64,000 nucleotides of DNA from positions 140,271 to 204,270 of the forward strand of contig JBEWZL010000246.1 of NCBI GenBank assembly GCA_045837725.1, in the 5' to 3' direction. This document shows positions 37,907-49,046 of the stretch, piece by piece. The position numbers and the translations under genes are program-made. The notes beneath the pieces are model-generated. The model saw only the letters and a program-made list of their open reading frames with translations. It was not told where the DNA came from and did not search any database. Each line of letters opens with the position of its first letter. Within the stretch, counting starts at the first letter, position 1. Source of the DNA: Vermamoeba vermiformis. Its lineage: Eukaryota; Tubulinea; Echinamoebida.

Positions 37907-39292
37907 ATGACAACACGGCACAGAAAAAAGAAAGAAGCAGATCCGAAGAAAGAATCTGGCGGCGACAGCTCAAGCTCGTCAAAAGAGCTTGGAAAGGGAG
38001 AATTTAGAGCAGGAATAATTCGATATACTCGAAAAGCAGGCCACGTAGCGCCTGTGAGACTCGACTTTGGATTTCAAGAAGTCCGATCGCGCGGGATTTG
38101 GCTCTCGCTCATTATAGAATTCGTTGGAACATTACTACAAACGTTTATATCATGTGGTACTGTAATAGCGGCACTTAACTATGGATACAACCCACCTACA
38201 GTAGCAATAGCGATAATTCATACAATTTTAATACCAATATTTATTTATGCGACCGCTGCAGCTTCAGGTGGTCATATAAATCCTACTATATCCATGGCTA
38301 CTGTAGCTACGAGATTAATGTCTCCTACAAGGTAATTACTTTCAGATCGGATCTTCGTGTCACGAAAATAAATCTTATTAATAAATTATATAAAATAGGG
38401 GAGTGTTGTATATATGCGCACAAGCGGCTGGAGCTATTGTAGGTGCTGAATTTATTAAATTATGTGTTGGTAAGTATACCAAATTTGGATGTGCCGATCT
38501 GATCGAACTTTACACAGGCCCGGAAGTAGCAGCAGCCACACAAATAGGAAGATGTACAATAGGCGATAAAATGAATCCTTGGGGCGCATATGGATTCGAA
38601 ACAATTAGCACTTGGTTCATGTTATTCATCGCTTTCGGAACCGCACTGGATCCGCGTCAACGAGAAGTTTATGGCCCAGTATTACCTCCTTTTATGATAT
38701 CTGTGTGCATTGGTACGTATTTCGACTATATTTAGGTTACACGTCCATTACATCGGGAAATTTACGTGACACCCAAATTTGACACTTTGACACGTGTCAC
38801 GTAATTTTTTCACGGCCAATTTTTTTGCACAAATCAACGAGAAAATATCTTTGGCAATACAACCCCTTTTACGCAAACGATATGTGAAGTTTAGATTAAT
38901 CACTTCAAAAATTATCGTACTGACCAACCCCTGCAGGCATGGTCATTTTTATCGGCGGTGGAATTATACCAGGCTACAGTGGACCAATCATGAACCCAGC
39001 ACGATGTTTCGGTCCTGCAGTCGTAATGGACAATTTTGAAGGGCAATTAGTGTACTGGTTCGGACCTCTCTCCGCGAGTATTTTGACAGCAGTTGTTTAT
39101 TGGGCCGTGCCTCCGCAACACGTGGCAATTTGTCAGCAAAAGAAAGAAGAAAAAGAAAAACAACGACAGCTGCACCATCACCAGCACCAACATAACGGTC
39201 ATAATCATCACGATGCTGACGGAAATACTGAGGGTAATACTGTCACTATTGATATGGAATTAATTAATGCCGAAAAGGAAACTACTGTGTAA
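37907..39292 (+). CDS. aquaporin (MIP family), copy 1
   Basis: Three exons: 37907-38331, one from about 38401 to 38711, and the last from about 38937. About 345 aa with a long charged cytosolic N-terminus and a His-rich C-terminal tail (LHHHQHQHNGHNHH). Six membrane segments are visible. The first pore motif is NPT (GGHINPTISM) rather than NPA; the second is a standard MNPAR, keeping the selectivity-filter Arg. Channel for water or small solutes. In amoebae such channels serve the contractile vacuole or the plasma membrane; location here is not shown by sequence. A second aquaporin lies 6.6 kb downstream but is too divergent to be a recent tandem copy. Confidence 0.9.
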
Positions 39293-39429
39293 TATAATGT
39301 TAAAAATTTTAACTCCGAACTTCTCTTGATTCACCAAATTTCAGAAAGCATCCAATCAAGTTCGACTAACTTAGTTAAAAATGGTTAAGTGTTCTTCGCA
39401 ACAAATTGCTAGTAAACTTTCGCACTTTT

Positions 39430-40917
39430 TTATATCATGATAGTTAATACCCCAAATAGTATCGTCATCAAAATATTGACGCAGGTGATTGAAGATCCAG
39501 ATACGGCTGTACCCAGAACAGCTTCGGTCTTGCAACCATAAGCATCAGTAGCAGTCAATGTCTGGGTCTTTGAGTCGTAGTTGAACGTGAACGGTTCGTT
39601 GGATCCGACAATTGTTTGAGAATCGGAGTTGAACGAGGCATCATCTGTAATTATGAAAATTAAGAATAGCCTTAATAATATGATATAATAGAGTAACTTA
39701 CTAACAACGACATCAAAGCTCGTTCGTTTGACAACACAGTTGTTCATCCATGTTTCGAGTGTGAAGGTGCCTGATTCGCTCATTGTGAATGACGAGCCAA
39801 TCATGCATGTGCGGCTGTTCTCGGTTCACAAGTGTCAGTCAGTGTCGATCAAACTGACAAGTGCACCAAGTCCCCAACACTGTACTTGCAAACGCTTCAG
39901 CAGGTTGCGAGTCAATCCATTGGGCTGTTGACACTGCCTGATCGACATCAAAGTTCAAACTGATAAAGTACGCGAATGCTACTGTCTGACCTGCGCAATA
40001 AACGGTGATTGGCAATAATATCACATGCCTGCTTTGAGACTGAACGTCTCTGCCGATGTACTCAGCGTGAAACAGTCTAGATTATTCGCCGCTGTCACTG
40101 CGATTCGACCGTACTAGGCATTCGAAGGTAAGTCATTTGATCCAGATCCGTACTAGAATAACAACGACAGCGTTAAATTCGTCTCAAAATGTCTTATTAA
40201 ATAGCAAGAAAGTACGTACTAGATTTGATAACGATCAGCGACACTTTGTGGGTGCACAAACACTTGTACTGCCCATAGACTGGAGGTCCAATAATTGATC
40301 ACAACGTCGCTCTCTGCTTTAATAAACTGCACCACACGAGCCCAATTCGCTGAAGGGCCTTCATAGAGATAATTACGTTAGATGACCAAGAGTCACGAAA
40401 GACAGTAATAGAACTTACTGCTTGGCACGTAAAGTTGTTGCCAAAAGGTAACGTTGTATTGAGCCAAATTGAAGGTATTCCAATGCCCATGTTCTTGAGG
40501 CAAGATAGGTCCTGGGCCGTCTACCAACGTCTCATTGTCTTTTCCGCAAGTGCGTCTCAATTTTCCGTAGTTGTTGCTGAAGTACTCTCCGTTGACTAAG
40601 GGTGCCAAGTAATAAGCAAATGCTTGTTGGTCTGCACTGATAGGCCCGATCTCCAGTTCAGTACTATCAGGCGCCCAATGCCATTGAAATCCGCTGAAAT
40701 TAAAAGAAATCGTCTGGATCTGATTGTCGCTGTCAACGATAGATCTGTTATAATATCCAAACGACTGGCCGTTTAAGTATATTGGCTCGGAATATGCATC
40801 TGCTCCATTAGTGGGCACTCCATCGAACAGATCGACACACGGAACTGCCGTTTGCGCAAAGCAGCTGTTGCCGAACAAAAATAACACCACAACACTGATC
40901 AAATACAGTTTGTCCAT
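39430..40917 (-). CDS. secreted protein with GPI-type tail, middle exons unresolved
   Basis: Starts at 40917 with a signal peptide (MDKLYLISVVVLFLFGNSCFAQ). The first exon (to about 40421) and second (about 40206-40361) join in frame (VPS|SPSANWARVVQ). The 3' part (39430-39804) has two exons ending in CVNILMTILFGVLTIMI, a hydrophobic GPI-type tail. Between 39840 and 40130 open segments are present (YGRIAVTAANNLDCFTL, VYCAGQTVAFAYF), but I could not join them in one frame with ordinary splice sites. It may have unusual introns, sequence errors or frameshifts. N-glycosylation sites are frequent. No family is recognised. Confidence 0.55.
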
Positions 40918-41112
40918 TCGTTGGTATTGTGTTGTGCAATAAGATGAGATAGCTGGTCGATAATTTGGTTTTTTTTAGCGTTCACAAACGAACGGGACAG
41001 TCCTGTCTCACTGAAATTCCGGTAGTCTTTACCGGTCGCTAATGTTACTACGTACAGTCGACACGGGGCTTGAATAAAAATCATTCTAAGATGAGCAGCG
41101 CAAAGAGTGTAT

Positions 41113-42736
41113 TTATGCTAACAGAGCAGCAATGAAGATCCATACGACGGATCCGAGTAAACGAGAGACATTTGAAGTGGCACTCTTTGGGGCCTTAGTA
41201 GTAGAGACCGGCGGTAACGCACAAGTGAATCCGTCTCCTTGATAGCCTTGTTTGCATTGACATGAATAACCGAACAGTTCATCGATGCAATCAGCATTTG
41301 CGTCGCACTTCTGAGCTGTTGTTGCGCACTGGTTCTGAGGAATGAACCAGATGTCTTTTAAAAGAGGAATAAATCTATCGTCAAAAGATCCACCGTGAAT
41401 GTAAACATCGCCGTCAAAGTTCAATCCTGATTGCGATGCGAATCCACCAACCGCAGGACGAGTAGATCCAGCTTCGCGACGAGTGACATACACTCCTGGA
41501 GTATAGGACTCGGAGATGTTGCCGTAAAGCAGCTTGAATTGGTTAAGAGTGACGTTGTACAGCCAGATCGTTTGCATGCCATAGTTGTAGCCGAATCCAG
41601 TGATGAGCATGAATGTGCCGTCTCTGCGGTTGATGAAATTTCCCATACTTACAGAAGGTATGTTGTCGGGGTCAAAGTCATTCGCACTAGCAACATTTGG
41701 CGGGACTACGCTGAAATTACCAAATTTGTGTTTCCACGTGTCAGAGCGAGTGTCGTACATCCAAAGATCACCCAAATTGCCCTCGCCTCCGTAGCACCAT
41801 ACTTTGTCATCTTCGTCAATATCGCAGTTGGCATCGTAAAATCCAGCGAAGTACGTAGCGTTGCTCGAAGCATCTCCAGAAGGTATTTTATCGCCCGAGA
41901 CGAATCTCCACAGCTTTGAAGTGGTGTTGAAGTGCCACACATTGTTGGCGACGACGTTGTTTGTCATGCCGCAGATGAGCCATAAATTGTTGTGCGAGTC
42001 AGTCTGCAAGTTGCCTCCGCGGTTTCCAGGCCACACGTCAGCAGCAGCTTGTCCGGGGTTGGCGCCAAAGCTCGCACTTTGACTTTCATTGCTTGAGCCT
42101 TGAATGCGAACCCAATTCCATGAAGAAGTGTTGAACATCCACAGCTCGCTAAACTTGTTTAATGTCCAAATGTTATCGTTCGAGTCGATAGATGTGCCTG
42201 CATATGCCAATTCTCCGGGACAATTCAGCTCGGACTCAACTCCGATTTCGCCAGGGTTGTAGTTGTCGTCGCTACTGGTGTTTGCCGGCTTCCAAACCCA
42301 ACGGTACTTGTCCGCGGTTGGATTGTAATTCCAAACGCCAAAACTGACATAAGGAGTGCCCTGGTCATCATAATTAAAGTTTCCGCCGACAATCCACAAA
42401 GTTTTGTTCGAGTCCATCAATACTGCTGCCCAAGCTCTGGTACCAACGGCAACATCGCTTGTGAACCACACACCTCTATCAGCAGCAGAGAAAGGTTCAT
42501 AAACGGCTCCGTCGCTTGCTAAACAAATAAAATTGAATTTAGCGGTTGGGATGAATGTTTAGTAATTCAGAATCTTTTGATATATATTTAATTATTTTTA
42601 ATGCTGTCTATTACGAATATTACAAGATATACTTACTGTAGTTTGCGGGAGCAAGCCAAATCTGCTCAAACGAATCAGCCGAAGCGATACCAATCGCCAA
42701 GCATGAACAAAGTACAATACGCAATATATTTACCAT
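41113..42736 (-). CDS. secreted kelch-like beta-propeller protein with EGF domain
   Basis: Two exons (42637-42736 and 41113-42518) give 501 aa. Signal peptide MVNILRIVLCSCLAIGIASA. The body has repeated kelch-type blades: LWIVGGNFNYD, ELWMFNTSSWNWVRIQG, LWLICGM-VWHFNTTSKLWRFVSG, VWCYGGEGNLGDLWMYD-DTWKHKFG, TIWLYNVTLNQFKLLYG, VYIHGGSFDDR. One EGF-like domain follows (CATTAQKCDANADC, YSCQCKQGYQGDGFTC; six Cys). A Thr/Ser linker and a hydrophobic end (LLGSVVWIFIAALLA) suggest a GPI anchor. Likely a cell-surface adhesion or recognition protein. Same strand and similar build to the 39430-40917 gene next to it. Confidence 0.85.
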
Positions 42737-43150
42737 GTTGATTGTGGTAATGTATCTCAAATCTCAATGGGAGAATGAATTTTTTGTTTCTACTGTCAAT
42801 AGCATGTCAACGAAAGCTTTTTCAGCCAATCCCAATCCCAATCTTCATTTCGGAGATTTCATTAGATCGATCGATCAAAGAAAGCAATTATCTGAGGTTA
42901 TTGTGGTTATACCTCTTACTGCTTGTTCTGCGACTGCACGGATTCGCGTAGTGTTGGAGGCTGAAGGAAAAGTAACAATTACTTAACCGAAGATAGCAAT
43001 CGTAAATAAATATATATAATAATAACATCGATGGATGTATTCTACTACTACTAAAACAATAATTTATTTTGGCAAATTAAACACAAGCGGTGCGTTGATT
43101 TGACGATCGCTTTGACTCAAACTGGAATTGCGATACCTCTGTAGGGTTTC
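42737..43150. other. intergenic region
   Basis: Holds the upstream region of the kelch/EGF gene and the 3' UTR of the CAP gene, both on the minus strand. An 83-codon plus-strand frame (42735-42986) begins inside the kelch gene's start codon and has no recognisable features, so it is not called. Confidence 0.45.
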
Positions 43151-44607
43151 TTATTTCTTCCAAGTGAGACCAGTAGTGTGGTATTGCTTAATATAAGGAG
43201 CAAGCTAATAAAAATTATCGAGATCAGAACGAGGGTACGAAAATCCAATAATTAATACAGTGGCTACTTACAGATTTCAAGAAAGCGTTGAAAGAAGTAG
43301 CCCATTGAACTTGAACTTCGTCCCTATAATAATTACGCGTTAGTATTCAGGTCGTTACAAAACTGAAAATTTTAGCCGCCGCTACACGAAGCATAGGAAC
43401 GCTTAAATTGTAAACTAAAGAGATTAATATGCCTGACCATATATCTCCTTTGCATATAGTACGATACTTACTTTCCCTTTTGATCACGAATAACTCTGTT
43501 GGAGTAGAACTCGGCAGATCCTCTGTTCTCTTCGACGAAAGGAACAGGAGCGGGTTCCTAGTAATATACTCGTTAATGCTCTAGTTCCGAGGCATATCCA
43601 TATCTCTATTATAGCAATAATAGAGCTTCGATTCAAAAAACAAAACGAGTTGTCAAGATCCGAAAACAGAACTTCAATCGCAATTACAATTTGAATATTT
43701 TAGACCCTCGATATTAATCAATGCCGTTTGTATGTATATAATACTTACGACGAAGACCCAAGAGAAGACGGCGCCGTTGGCCTCAGCAACAGCTTGCAAC
43801 AATTGACCGTGCTTGTGGGCGCGACCAGCCTTCTCGTGCACAGCGGTGATTTGACTGCACAAATCAATCACGTCCTTGAAGAAGGCTTGGAGATCGTTCT
43901 GATTGGCTGGTTTCTTGTTCTCCGAGGCACGACCGATCGCGGCTTGGAGGGCATTGAGAGCCTTCTCGAACAAAGCGGCCTAAATAAATAAAAGTGTCAG
44001 ACGTTGTCATACAATATTCTAGTACTAATGTATTAGCTGTATAGGTATGAGCAATGTAATAATTAATTCGTTAGCACGAGCAGCAAATAAAGTCGTAAAG
44101 TATGCACGATGACTACAAGCAAATAAAAACGACAATTTTAATATGTAAATTACGTATATTTATAATTGTGAAATTTGAATTGAACGAAGGAAAGTAGAAA
44201 CCAAAAATAAATCTGATGAGAAAAATATCTTTTGATTACAACTGCTGACACCGCAATAAAATCAAAAATAATTTTATATCGTATATTTTTAGAATAACTA
44301 CGAATTTTCTTTCATAAATATCAAGTAGAAACGAACTTGAATTAAATATTAAAAATCAACAAATCTGATATTTTCTTACTTGTTGAGCAACTTCTCCGCC
44401 AATCTTGTTTGCAGCTTCGAGGAACTTAGGAAGGTGATCAGCAACAAGATTTCCAAACTCCTTGGAGGCAGCTGAAGAGCCACCAGAAGATGAAGATGAG
44501 GCAGCAGAGCCAGAGCTGCCCTTAAGCTTGCCCTCAATACGAGTGACTTGTTGCTCGACCTTAGCGAGCAATTCTTCGAGTTTCTTGACTTGAGCGTCGG
44601 CTGACAT
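43151..44607 (-). CDS. adenylyl cyclase-associated protein, N-terminal domain only
   Basis: Five exons, about 215 aa, start 44607. An N-terminal coiled coil (VKKLEELLAKVEQQVTRIEGKL) and Ser/Gly linker are followed by the CAP helical (HFS) domain: FGNLVADHLPKFLEAANKIG, ANQNDLQAFFKDVIDLCSQI, KAGRAHKHGQLLQAVAE, VFSWVFVEPAPVPFVEE, AEFYSNRVI, YIKQYHTTGLTW. In usual CAP (about 450-530 aa) this is followed by Pro-rich, WH2 and CARP domains that bind actin monomers. Here the frame stops two codons after LTW, and no CARP-like sequence follows in the 400 nt beyond. The N-domain helps cofilin take apart filaments, so actin-turnover function may remain while monomer recycling is absent or done by another gene. 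Confidence 0.85.
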
Positions 44608-45888
44608 TGTGTTTTGTTGGCGAGAGTTGGTTAAAATGTTCTTTTGTCGCCCTGGCGCACGAAAAACACGTTTTTCCGTACATGGAAGGAGGGAGAAAAA
44701 CATATTTTTTTCTCCCAAGGGAGAAAAAACTTTTATCAATTTTATTCGCATTATAATGTTAGGAGTCACGTGTCGGAGTCACGTGTTGACGGTTCACTGA
44801 ACATAGTGAATCGGTCTAAAACTCCTTGGATCTCGCTTTCTCCTCCATGTACCTGGGCGACAAACTATTCTACGCTCCTCGGGAGAAGGCTTTTCGGTCT
44901 CGGGTTGATTGTTTCCCTCGCCAGGGCTCGGGAATGCAATACAAGCCCTCGACGGAAAAACGCCACTTTTCTCCCTTGGTGCGTAAATAACTATTTCCCG
45001 CTTGTCTGACCAACCCACCACAACCACAAGCCCGATGTAATTTTGCTTACTTGTAGCACTGTGATGCTGTTAAGCTTGCGAAGTGTTTGTATGGCCCTTA
45101 AGAAGTAGATTTGGCTACAAAATCTAATTTTTCAAAGAATGACCAAAACGATATTAGACCACTAAATTTATATGTCTTAGCGAGCGTTAAGTAATCTAGC
45201 CTTTAATCGGGTAAAAAACGAATTTGCCTATCAAAAGTTGAATTTTTGAGCGTCAAATTTCTTGCAAGTAAAAAACCGTTGGGAGTGGCTTGTTACGTTC
45301 ATGTTCACTTGAGCAAGTCATAAGACTTTGCATATAGACCTATATAACCTATTTATTAACGTTAGGTAAGTTGGCAACAATTTGCACGTATCTTTTGGCG
45401 GTTAATCTATTAATTCACTTTGCGTTACGGTATCGAGCTGAATTTCAATAACGAATTGGCTGCTACTAATGTACTATCTCGTGGTATATCAATTTATTGT
45501 TAGCGTATTGCACCATTGATTCGATCGGGCTGTTGTGACGTCAAGCCGATCTTTTTGTGCTGAAAATTAAATTTAAATGAAGAACGGCACATAATTTCGC
45601 TTATATAAATACCCGAGATAGTACTTTAGTGCTTCTTAATTATTTATGAACGAGCTTCGCGGTTGAAAAACTGATTTGCTATTTCACACCCGAAACCCTA
45701 AAGCACGTTATTTTAAATTAATTAATTATTTGTAACATAAAAGCTCGATAAAATTTCTAATCCACCTATTAAATTCTTGCATTAAAATAATAATACTGTC
45801 GATTTTTTCTGGATTCGGCGCTAAACTCCATTTTATTTAGATCCCTCACTAGAGCCCTAAACAACGAACAGCCCTACATATAGTAACC
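44608..45888. other. 1.3-kb divergent intergenic region with foldback repeats
   Basis: Lies between the CAP (-) and aquaporin 2 (+) starts. The first 400 nt (44640-45000) hold nested imperfect inverted repeats: 44644-44695 is similar to the reverse complement of 44836-44865, and 44713-44731 to that of about 44976-44990. Short frames there are GC-biased and look spurious. The rest (45050-45880) is AT-rich with nothing recognisable. Confidence 0.45.
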
Positions 45889-47299
45889 ATGGCTGAGCAA
45901 CAAAAGCACGTATTAGAAGCCGTGGCAGTCAATCCCAATGACGGCCAGATCACGGGTGAAGTCCCTGCGGCTATCGTGACCACTTATATTACACGAATTG
46001 AGCCCTTCGTAATTTGGATGGAACGAAGAGGTCTTCGTGCTAGCAACTTTATTATGGAGTTCCTTGGTGTATTTTTCTTAGTGTTTACTGTCGGATGCAA
46101 CGTTGCCGTTGGTTCTGGCTTGGCTCCTCTTTCTATTGGTGTTATTCTTTGCTCTGTAATTTATTCTGGTGGTACGTATAATATTTGAAGCCTATTCTTA
46201 ATTTTCAATACAGATCCAACGATATTATTTAAATTTCATTTAATTTTATTGTTTTCACAAGCCATTTATTATCAAAAACAGCTATTGATACTGTCATTAT
46301 TTAACATGACTTATTTGCTGCCACAATAACTTCTAATTAAAATTGATACTCCCGCGTGTTCTAGGCGGCACCGTTCAAATAATTTAACCAGCAATACTTG
46401 CAATGCTATATTAACAATTCACTTAAATAGGTTACGTGTCTGGTGCTCACTTCAATCCTGCTGTTTCATTGGCTGTTTACTTGCGAGGTCGTAAAATGTC
46501 TTTGTACAACACTCTCTTCTACATGGGTGCTCAATTATTGGCCGGTGTTGTTGCTGCTTGGGTAAGTCATGCTCATTAGAATCTATATTAACGCGAAGTA
46601 TCGTTATTAACTTTTCTTTTCGGTAGATCTGCTACGGTATGTTCGGTATTGCCTGGGCCCTTCCTGGACCTACTCTTCCTCCTTTCTGGGGTCCCTGGAG
46701 AGTAAGTAACAACTTGATATTAAATACATCTCCAAACCGTTCGCTATAACGTTATTCGAATTTTCAATTTCGCGTTCAGTACATCCGTAACTAACGACCA
46801 TTTATTTGTTCAATAGGCTTTGGTTGCTGAATTCTTCTTCACCGCTGCTTTGTCTCACGCTGTCTTGCACACTGGTACTCGTCAAGACAACAACAACTTC
46901 TACGGTCTTGCCATCGGTTTCGTCGTCTTGGCTGGTGCCTCTGCCATCGGCCCCATCTCCGGTGGTACGTAACTATATGCTTAATACGTAAATACAACAC
47001 GGAAATCTAATTCAATCGTTATTCAGGTGGTATGAACCCCGCTGTTGTCACTGGTTTTGCCCTCGTTGAGGCTCTTGCTGGTAACTCGTAAGTATCGATT
47101 GCAAGAGTTCTTAGTGTTCAAGTACAAGGGTACTAATATATTAAATAGTTACGAGCCTAATGCCAAATGGTTCTGGCTCTACTGGATCGCCGAAATGTTG
47201 GGCGGTGCCTTCGCTGCTGGTCTCTACCGTGCCATTCACTTCAGAGAGGACTTGGCTCGCTCTTACGCCAACCTCCCTGGCTCTGGCTCCAATGTCTAA
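45889..47299 (+). CDS. aquaporin (MIP family), copy 2, NPAV in second half
   Basis: Six exons, about 275 aa. Six membrane segments and both pore loops: GAHFNPAVSLAVYL and GGGMNPAVVTGFAL. The first is a regular NPA. In the second the Arg that normally follows NPA (ar/R selectivity filter) is Val. All exons join in phase (for example SGG|YVSGAHF). The first intron (46171-46430) is long at 260 nt. Channel for water or a small uncharged solute; losing the Arg usually widens the filter. The codon choice is strongly C-ending in late exons, as in highly expressed genes. Confidence 0.92.
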
Positions 47300-47607
47300 G
47301 CTGTAGCCGAAAATTATTTAAAAACCAAGTTGCTGTGGATGTGCAACAGACAAAAACATCAGATCTGCAGCATCTTGGCGAACTGTTATTTATATTAAAT
47401 GTTGTTAAGTTATTATGATAGTTTTGTTCAATAAACTTCGTTTTTGCGAAGCTGCCTGCATTTCTGCATCCAGACAAGAATTCCCGCCTAATAAACTCGA
47501 TCCAATCAAATTGCAATTAAAATAGTTGCAAAACAAGAACACTAGTTTAGATAGAGGAGGTTTTTTATATTTATTAATATTTTTTCGTCATTAGAACTAA
47601 CACGCGT
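47300..47607. other. convergent intergenic region
   Basis: 308 nt between the ends of aquaporin 2 and RPS3, holding both 3' UTRs with AATAAA-type signals on each strand (47430-47440 region). Nothing else seen. Confidence 0.5.
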
Positions 47608-48825
47608 TTATTGTTGGTTGGTGCTCTGCTCGACGGTGTGGGGTTGTTCGTTATCTTCTTTGGGCTTGTGCACTTTAACAACATCAGGAAGAGGGTGCTT
47701 GGGACCGCGCTTGCCTTGAGGATCGGAAGGCAACATAATAGTGACTTGGATACCCAAAATACCTTGACGGAGCAAGACAGATCGGATGGCGTGGTCAACG
47801 AAGTCGTGAGAAGGTTGACCGGACTTGATCATGTAACCGTCACGGAACTTCATGGTCTTGGCACGTTGAGATCTGAGCTTGCCAGAGATGGTGATTTCGA
47901 TACCCTTGCCACCAGCTTCCAAAACTTGGCGCATAACACCGTAGCAGACACGGCGGACGGGCAAACCGAGAATCATCTTAACACGGAGAGACTCGGCTTG
48001 AGCAACAGCGCTGAGACCTCTGTTTTGAACACGTTCGGCGTACAACTCAATGGCGCCTTCTTCGTATCCGAATCTCTTTTGGACCACTAAAAAAATTAAT
48101 ACTATTAGTCCTCTGATATTCATCTCTTGCGATCCAAACAATATCTATCTGAATAATAGCACGCTCAATAATAATAAAATTAAAGTAATAATGAACTGAA
48201 CATCTGATTTGAAAACGCATCTCCACAAAGGTTACTGGCTTAGTATCGAGTCTTTTAGCTACTTACTGGAAGTCAACTCGCGGATTCTGCGACCACGTTC
48301 ACCGAGGACGTTACCAGTCTTGGTGGCTCTAACGATGACTTCAGTAGCCTTGGGGGTGACTCTGATCTCAACACCGCTGTAACCATCATCGCCCAATTGG
48401 CGCATCAAGAAAGCGTTCAATTCAGCGTAGAAAACACCGTCAGCGACGAACTAAAAAGAAAGAGGTTTAATAAAAATACATCTAGAATTATTTTATTACA
48501 AGTGTTGTAATCACTATTATAACTAAATTAAATGTATGTATTAGCCATAATGCGATTGTGTACATTATTAAATAATTTCGCCATTATAATACAATTTTAC
48601 AATTATAAAAATACAATTATTATTTGATAAAAATTATGACCATTGGTCATCATTATTTTCGTCGTTTGACGTATCAATATCATTGAATAACTGGTCTAAA
48701 TTGTAATTATTTGTCGCAATAATATTAGGATTGTCAACAATAATTTCAAATCTGCATCGGCCAGTTTCATAGCAATAATGAATACGTACTTTTCTCTTCT
48801 TGTTAACGCGCTTAGCAGTAGCCAT
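47608..48825 (-). CDS. rps3: 40S ribosomal protein S3 (uS3)
   Basis: Three exons (48790-48825, 48267-48450, 47608-48086) sum to 699 nt, 232 aa, the normal length. Exon 1 encodes [12 protein letters not shown]; exon 2 [19 protein letters not shown] and the KH domain with [12 protein letters not shown]; exon 3 [32 protein letters not shown] and [13 protein letters not shown] motif ([17 protein letters not shown]), then the conserved [19 protein letters not shown]. It sits at the mRNA entry channel of the 40S subunit. Intron 1 is long (339 nt) and stays open in frame for 50 codons past the donor. Confidence 0.97.
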
Positions 48826-49046
48826 TACTGTGTTATTATCTCCTCTGTGACGATAAATAGAGCAAGAGAAATGAAGGGAGGAAAGGAAACTCAAACGCGA
48901 CTGCCAAAAAATGATTTTATCAATTTTATTTCGGACGGAATTTTATTAACTTTATTCACGAGCCAAAATCGCGGGAACGTGAAACGTTGGTGTTTGTACT
49001 AGTAGACTACTGAACGTATTACCAAGCATTTTGGTAATTTTAAGCA

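Noticed and set aside
42735-42986. 83-codon plus-strand frame starting within the kelch/EGF start codon
   Set aside because: The start depends on the other gene's CAT/ATG overlap; composition is unremarkable and no motif is seen.
48451-48789. Possible C/D snoRNA in the RPS3 intron (an ATGATGA string is present)
   Set aside because: No D box (CTGA) at a suitable distance and no terminal stem.
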